From the NCBI GenBank assembly GCA_029261375.1, contig JAJDBL010000088.1:1-8774 (forward strand): 8,774 nt of DNA. The letters are read 5' to 3'. The translations under genes were made by a program, and so were the position numbers. The DNA is from Nitrospirales bacterium (lineage in GTDB: Bacteria; Nitrospirota; Nitrospiria; Nitrospirales; UBA2166). Under the pieces are notes generated by a model. It was given only the letters and a program-made list of their open reading frames with translations. It did no database searches and had not been told where the DNA came from. This document shows, piece after piece, positions 5,091-8,774 of the stretch (position 1 is the first letter of the stretch; each line of letters starts with the position of its first letter).

Positions 5091-6234
5091 TCCGTTTCCT
5101 CCTCGTGGGCGGAGCGTCAGCTGCAAGGGAGAAGATGGGAGCAGAGCTGCGCGGTGATGTTTTCGAGCGTGGTCTGTTGATGGGACTTTCAAGCGTAATC
5201 CGTGTTCCGTTCTTCGGTGTGGACTCAATCGTCGCATCCCCGCCAATGAGGCGAGCACGTTCGATGATGGCTCGTAGTCCAAAGGAATCCCAGCTAAACC
5301 GTGTCGTCAGGGCGGTTTCGGCGTCGAAGCCGATGCCATCGTCTGAGATCGTAGCTCGGAGCCTATCCTGTTGTATGTCAACCGTCACGTCGACCCGCGT
5401 CGCCTTTGCATGTTTCTGAACATTAGCGAGTGATTCTTGGATGATGCGAAACAGGAAAATTTTCGTTTTGGAGTCTAATGCACGCTCATGGCCGTTGGTG
5501 CGAAACACGATTTTGATGTGTGTTTGCGTCTCGAATGACTTGAGGTAGTTCTGGACTGCCGGAATAATGTCGAGTTGTCCGGAGAAGAGGGGTCGCAAGT
5601 TAAAAATGACGTACCGGGCTTCTTCGATGCTGCTCTTGAGCTGTGTTTTTATCTGGGTGAGTATCTCAAGACATTGTTCGCTATCTTGTGTAGCCAGGGT
5701 TTGACACAGGTCGAGCTTATAGTTCAGGCCGACCAGGGTTTGGATGAGCCCGTCATGGATCTCGCACGCGATGCGCGTCCGATCTTCAGAGACAGCCGAG
5801 GCCGCTTCCTTCACATACAGCCGGGCGAGGCGTTGGTACTTGTTGAGCTGTCGTTCCGTCTCTTGTTGGGCGCGCATTCTGGCATCGATGAGTTGCCACA
5901 TGTATTTGGCATTTGGTCCACCGATCACGGCCATGCCTGGGCGATCGATGGTCAGGAGCGAGGTCTCAACTTCGGGGTTTCCCGAGACATCAATTACGAG
6001 GTCGATGTCGCGTGATTTGATGAGCGTACGGTAATGTTTTCTGACGGGGATCTTTAACTTTTTAGCGAGAGGAAGGCCGGTGGCGTCAGGGTTCGTCTCC
6101 GCAATGCCGACAATGCGTACCTGAGTGTCGCCGGCAAACATCTCCATGAGGGCTTGCCCGCCTTTGCCGCATCCAATAATTGCGACGTGGGTCAGCGTCT
6201 CTTTCTGCTGTGTGTGAACGCGTGAGGTAGGCAT
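5083..6234 (-). CDS. cytoplasmic histidine kinase with N-terminal NAD-binding-like Rossmann domain
   Basis: Of 383 residues, about 15-115 form a dinucleotide-binding-like fold: VAIIGCGKGGQAL carries GxGxxG (G21, G23, G26), E46 ends the second strand (IVGIAET), which favours NAD over NADP, and DLVIDVSGNPEV and AVIGGPNAKYMW follow. A helical linker (about 116-150) leads to a HisKA_3 dimerisation domain with phosphoacceptor H160 in RIACEIHDGLIQTL. The HATPase domain has N-box E267/N271 (QESLANVQKHA), DDGIGFD (298-304) and FGLRAIIERARLIGG. The last 30 residues are a basic, proline-rich tail. There is no signal peptide or membrane segment, so the signal is intracellular, perhaps NAD(H) or a related ligand (inference). 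ATG 6234 lies 37 bp after nrdR and lacks a clear Shine-Dalgarno; a 5-bp GC stem (6256-6271) lies in the gap. The 3' end overlaps the response regulator start. Kinase assignment is firm; ligand binding is not shown. Confidence 0.93.
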   Translation of the reverse strand: MPTSRVHTQQKETLTHVAIIGCGKGGQALMEMFAGDTQVRIVGIAETNPDATGLPLAKKLKIPVRKHYRTLIKSRDIDLVIDVSGNPEVETSLLTIDRPGMAVIGGPNAKYMWQLIDARMRAQQETERQLNKYQRLARLYVKEAASAVSEDRTRIACEIHDGLIQTLVGLNYKLDLCQTLATQDSEQCLEILTQIKTQLKSSIEEARYVIFNLRPLFSGQLDIIPAVQNYLKSFETQTHIKIVFRTNGHERALDSKTKIFLFRIIQESLANVQKHAKATRVDVTVDIQQDRLRATISDDGIGFDAETALTTRFSWDSFGLRAIIERARLIGGDATIESTPKNGTRITLESPINRPRSKTSPRSSAPIFSLAADAPPTRRKRNG

Positions 6235-6271
6235 GGTGAGCGGTGCGTTCGAAGGGGCGGGGTACGCCGCC

Positions 6272-6736
6272 TTACCGTTTTGGTCGAGTTTGGTCGAGCG
6301 TTTTCACGGTTTCGGAAAATTGTTTGATATCCTGAAACTCTCGATACACCGAGGCAAACCTGACATAGGCAACATGGTCAAGTTGATGTAACTCCACCAT
6401 GATGAGTTCACCAATCGGTTGACTTGGAATTTCTGACTCTCCCTGTTCCTGAAGCTTCTTTTCGATGTGGTCGGCGACGGACTCAATGGTGGCGCCGCTA
6501 ATAGATCGTTTCTCGCAGGCCTTGCGGAGTCCAGCAAGAACCTTTCGTCGGTCATACGCTTCTCGTCTGCCGTCTTTCTTGATGACCATAGGAAGGACTT
6601 CGTCAAATCGTTCGTAGGTAGTGACGCGTCGCTTACAGTTCAGACATTCGCGTCGCCGTCGGATGACTTCCCCTTCCTTCGCGAGTCGCGAATCGACGAC
6701 ACGGTCTTCAAGGTGATGGCAAAATGGACATTTCAC
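6272..6736 (-). CDS. nrdR: transcriptional repressor NrdR
   Basis: This 154-residue protein has the normal length and structure of NrdR, the nucleotide-sensing repressor of ribonucleotide reductase genes. Residues 1-45 are a zinc ribbon with C3-x2-C6 and C31-x2-C34, followed by [12 protein letters not shown]. Residues about 49-139 form the ATP-cone ([24 protein letters not shown] and [13 protein letters not shown]) that reads the ATP/dATP state. The start is GTG at 6736, because the invariant CPFC motif begins two codons later. AAGAGGT (6750-6744) is the ribosome binding site and overlaps the glyA stop codon, so nrdR is probably translated from the glyA message. No ribonucleotide reductase gene is in the window, and I saw no clear pair of NrdR boxes, so its targets lie elsewhere. 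Confidence 0.97.
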   Translation of the reverse strand: MKCPFCHHLEDRVVDSRLAKEGEVIRRRRECLNCKRRVTTYERFDEVLPMVIKKDGRREAYDRRKVLAGLRKACEKRSISGATIESVADHIEKKLQEQGESEIPSQPIGELIMVELHQLDHVAYVRFASVYREFQDIKQFSETVKTLDQTRPKR

Positions 6737-6748
6737 GTGTACGACCTC

Positions 6749-7987
6749 TTAATCACGATATTGGGGAAATCTTCCACAGAGCGTGTGTATCTCTGCGCGG
6801 ACGGCATCATGCGTCGTAGAATCGTTCAGATTTCCGATGACCCGATCGATGTATGCCGCGATGAGTTTCATCTCGTCGGGGCCCATTCCTCGTGACGAAA
6901 CAATCGGCGTTCCGAGACGAATGCCGCTCGTCACCGCAGGGGGACGTGAGTCAAACGGAATAGCATTTTTATTGACGGTGATACCCGCAGCGTCTAACGC
7001 GGTTTCTGCATCTCTTCCTGTGACACCTTTTTCAGTGAGGTCCACGAGAAACAGGTGCGTGTCCGTGTCGCCAGAGACGATGGAAAACCCTTTTGAGCGA
7101 AGTTCTTGTGCGAGGACTTTGGCGTTGGTGAGCACACGTTGTTGATAGTCGCGGAACTCGGGAGACTGCGCTTCTTTGAAGGCGACTGCCTTGGCCGCAA
7201 TGACATGCATGAGTGGGCCGCCTTGTAGGCCAGGAAAGACAATCTTGTCGACGGCTTTCGCAAATTCCGCACGACACATGATCATGCCCCCACGTGGACC
7301 GCGGAGTGTTTTGTGAGTGGTCGTCGTGACAAAGTCCGCATGAGGAAGAGGGCTTGGGTGAAGCCCAACCGCGACCAGGCCAGCAATGTGGGCGATGTCG
7401 GCGAGAAGGTGGGCGTCAACCGCCGTGGCGATGGCACGAAACCGCTCAAAATCAAGGGTGCGCGCGTACGCACTCGCTCCCACGACGATCATCTTCGGAC
7501 GACATTCCTTTGCGATTGCTTCAACCGCATCATAATCGATCATCCCTGTGTCTTGGTCGACGCCATACGATGACGACTGAAACAGGATTCCTGAAAAATT
7601 GACCCGATGTCCGTGGGTCAGATGGCCACCGTTGGCAAGATCCATACCGAGAATGGCATCACCGGGTTTCAGGACTGAGAGGTATGCGGCCATGTTTGCC
7701 GTTGAACCAGAATGTGGCTGAACATTGACGTGATCCGCACCAAACAGCTGCATCGCACGTTCGATTGCTAGGCGTTCAACCGTGTCCACGTGCTCGCACC
7801 CACCGTAATAGCGACGACCGGGATATCCTTCGGCGTATTTGTTGGTCATAACGTCGCCTTGAGCCTGCATGACAGCAGCACTTGCGACGTTCTCTGACGC
7901 GATCAGGATGAGGCGGTGTTGTTGCCGCTCGCGTTCAGACGCAATGGCGGCGTATACGTCTGGGTCAACTTCGGCGAGAGATATCAT
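6749..7987 (-). CDS. glyA: serine hydroxymethyltransferase
   Basis: GlyA is a cytoplasmic PLP enzyme that interconverts serine and glycine while loading tetrahydrofolate with a one-carbon unit. The 412-residue length is typical of bacterial enzymes. Hallmarks are LIASENV (28-34), [17 protein letters not shown] (49-65), [10 protein letters not shown] (89-98), D197 and H200 in ADIAHIAGL, and the PLP Schiff-base lysine K226 in [14 protein letters not shown]. The C-terminal part contains [10 protein letters not shown] and SGIRLGTP. All catalytic segments look intact. ATG 7987 begins 9 bp after the rplI stop codon. No strong Shine-Dalgarno is visible there, so translation may depend on ribosomes finishing rplI. 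With folE upstream, this places two folate-pathway genes in the same cluster. Confidence 0.98.
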   Translation of the reverse strand: MISLAEVDPDVYAAIASERERQQHRLILIASENVASAAVMQAQGDVMTNKYAEGYPGRRYYGGCEHVDTVERLAIERAMQLFGADHVNVQPHSGSTANMAAYLSVLKPGDAILGMDLANGGHLTHGHRVNFSGILFQSSSYGVDQDTGMIDYDAVEAIAKECRPKMIVVGASAYARTLDFERFRAIATAVDAHLLADIAHIAGLVAVGLHPSPLPHADFVTTTTHKTLRGPRGGMIMCRAEFAKAVDKIVFPGLQGGPLMHVIAAKAVAFKEAQSPEFRDYQQRVLTNAKVLAQELRSKGFSIVSGDTDTHLFLVDLTEKGVTGRDAETALDAAGITVNKNAIPFDSRPPAVTSGIRLGTPIVSSRGMGPDEMKLIAAYIDRVIGNLNDSTTHDAVRAEIHTLCGRFPQYRD

Positions 7988-7996
7988 GTTTTCAGA

Positions 7997-8458
7997 TCAC
8001 GCTTGCGATGTGTCGGCGGCGGCGGAAACATTCACCGTCAGAGATGCCGTCACGTCGTTAGGCAACTTCACGGGAAGCACGAAGCTGCCCAGTTCCTTCA
8101 ATGGATGTTCCAGCACGATCTTTCGCTTATCGAGTTCGACGCCTTGTTTTGCGAGGGCTTCCGCAATATCTTTTCCCGAGACTGAACCGAAGAGTTTCCC
8201 ATCTGGTCCGGCAGACACGGTAATAGTGACCGGCGTCTCGACGAGTGTTCGCGCAAACAACTCTGTCTCGCTCTTCGCTTTCTTGGCCTTATCTGCGATC
8301 AGGCGTTTGGCGTGCTCAAGTTGTTTCAGGTTGCGAGTCGTGGCTGGAATAGCCTTTCCCCTCGGAAGGAGAAAGTTTCTGGCGAAGCCGTTCTTGACCT
8401 CAAGCATCTCGCCGATATGTCCAACATTTTCCATCTCTTCTTGAAGAATAACTTTCAT
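7997..8458 (-). CDS. rplI: 50S ribosomal protein L9
   Basis: This 153-residue protein is bL9, which binds 23S rRNA near the L1 stalk with its N-terminal domain and extends a second domain from the ribosome by a long helix. The N-terminal signature VKNGFARNFLLPRGKAIPAT (21-40) is present, followed by the connecting helix (about 41-75) and the C-terminal domain with DGKLFGSVSGKDIAEAL. ATG 8458 has GAGGGG (8469-8464) 5 nt upstream. In many bacteria rplI follows rpsF and rpsR, but its upstream neighbour here is folE after 120 bp, and glyA follows directly. Length and motifs are normal. Confidence 0.97.
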   Translation of the reverse strand: MKVILQEEMENVGHIGEMLEVKNGFARNFLLPRGKAIPATTRNLKQLEHAKRLIADKAKKAKSETELFARTLVETPVTITVSAGPDGKLFGSVSGKDIAEALAKQGVELDKRKIVLEHPLKELGSFVLPVKLPNDVTASLTVNVSAAADTSQA

Positions 8459-8578
8459 GATGTCCCCTCTGAATGATGACGTTGTGTGCCTAATGATTGT
8501 GCCTTCAACTAATCTTGTCCTCGACCACGCTCCCCATGGTGCATCGCATACGCCTCAGCGTGAGAGCATTCACGTCGT
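8459..8578. other. folE-rplI intergenic region
   Basis: These 120 bp between the folE stop and the rplI start hold the rplI ribosome binding site (8469-8464). I see no strong terminator after folE, only a weak 4-bp stem, and no good sigma-70 match. It is large enough for a promoter, so rplI may be transcribed both from folE and from here. Confidence 0.4.
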
Positions 8579-8774
8579 CTAGTCACCGACATTGCGGCGC
8601 ACGGTATGTCGGAGAAGCTGCAAGAACTCTTCTCGTGTTTTGTCTTGATTTCTGAACACGCCCAGCATCGAACTTGTCGTTGTGTAGGCATTCTGTTTCT
8701 GGACTCCTCGCATCATCATGCAGAGGTGGAATCCTTCAACGACCACCGCAACGCCTTGCGGGTTGAGTCGTTCC
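8579..8774 (-). CDS. folE: GTP cyclohydrolase I, C-terminal part (runs off window)
   Basis: The last 64 codons of a gene whose start lies beyond position 8774. The frame reads [20 protein letters not shown], then [20 protein letters not shown], then [13 protein letters not shown], ending in TAG at 8581-8579. This is the conserved C-terminus of type I GTP cyclohydrolase (FolE), which converts GTP to dihydroneopterin triphosphate in the first step of folate synthesis. The Cys in FHLCMMMRG corresponds to the third zinc ligand (C181 of the E. coli enzyme), and the His two residues before it to the conserved catalytic His. The other zinc ligands lie in the missing part. A different overlapping frame with a start codon exists here but has no protein-like content. 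Confidence 0.93.
   Translation of the reverse strand, partial: ERLNPQGVAVVVEGFHLCMMMRGVQKQNAYTTTSSMLGVFRNQDKTREEFLQLLRHTVRRNVGD

Noticed and set aside
5091..5282. 64-codon upstream extension of the response regulator frame
   Set aside because: It lies inside the kinase gene and is not receiver-like. A good Shine-Dalgarno at 5104-5097 points to ATG 5090.
6256..6271. GC-rich 5-bp stem after nrdR as a terminator
   Set aside because: The stem is short, has no T-tract and overlaps the nrdR stop region; the kinase gene follows closely on the same strand.
8509..8691. 60-codon minus-strand open frame at the right end
   Set aside because: It is out of frame with the clearly recognisable folE C-terminus covering most of the same bases.
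6272..8774. NrdR box pairs near nrdR, glyA or folE
   Set aside because: I found no pair of 16-bp sites resembling the known NrdR box in the short gaps between these genes.

Overview
The window reads as a bacterial chromosome segment of moderate GC content. Its gene content and two features, a dinucleotide-binding sensor kinase and a Lys/Ala/Pro-repeat histone H1-like protein, remind me of Nitrospira (Nitrospirota). That assignment is an inference from protein character, not a database match. No phage, insertion sequence, tRNA, rRNA or CRISPR array is visible.

Layout from left to right. (i) Positions 1-228 hold no gene I can support. (ii) 229-2982, minus strand: an exported two-domain M16 zinc peptidase. 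(iii) 2983-3223: an AT-rich divergent intergenic region with a very strong sigma-70-type promoter facing right, a weaker candidate facing left, and a near-perfect 24-bp palindrome whose left arm is repeated 43 bp away. (iv) 3224-3748, plus strand: a small coiled-coil protein with a C-terminal winged helix resembling HARE-HTH. (v) 3872-4087, plus strand: a 71-residue lysine-rich protein made of KKK-xxx hexapeptides, with a full-length Shine-Dalgarno sequence and a good hairpin terminator. (vi) 4140-4359: a possible decayed minus-strand gene fragment. (vii) 4386-8774, minus strand: a tightly packed series transcribed folE (partial) > rplI > glyA > nrdR > histidine kinase > NarL/FixJ response regulator.

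The minus-strand cluster joins folate synthesis (FolE), one-carbon transfer (GlyA), a ribosomal protein (L9) and the repressor of ribonucleotide reductase genes (NrdR), a growth-linked set. It ends in a cytoplasmic two-component pair whose kinase has an N-terminal Rossmann-like domain in place of a membrane sensor. Gaps are 9 to 37 bp from rplI to the kinase, and the kinase and regulator genes overlap by 8 bp. These five are probably co-transcribed; the 120-bp gap between folE and rplI could hold a separate promoter.

The most unusual parts are the Rossmann-histidine kinase fusion, the coiled-coil/HARE-HTH gene with its palindrome and near-leaderless promoter, and the hexapeptide-repeat basic protein beside it. 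The last two look like a small, chromatin-like DNA-binding locus.
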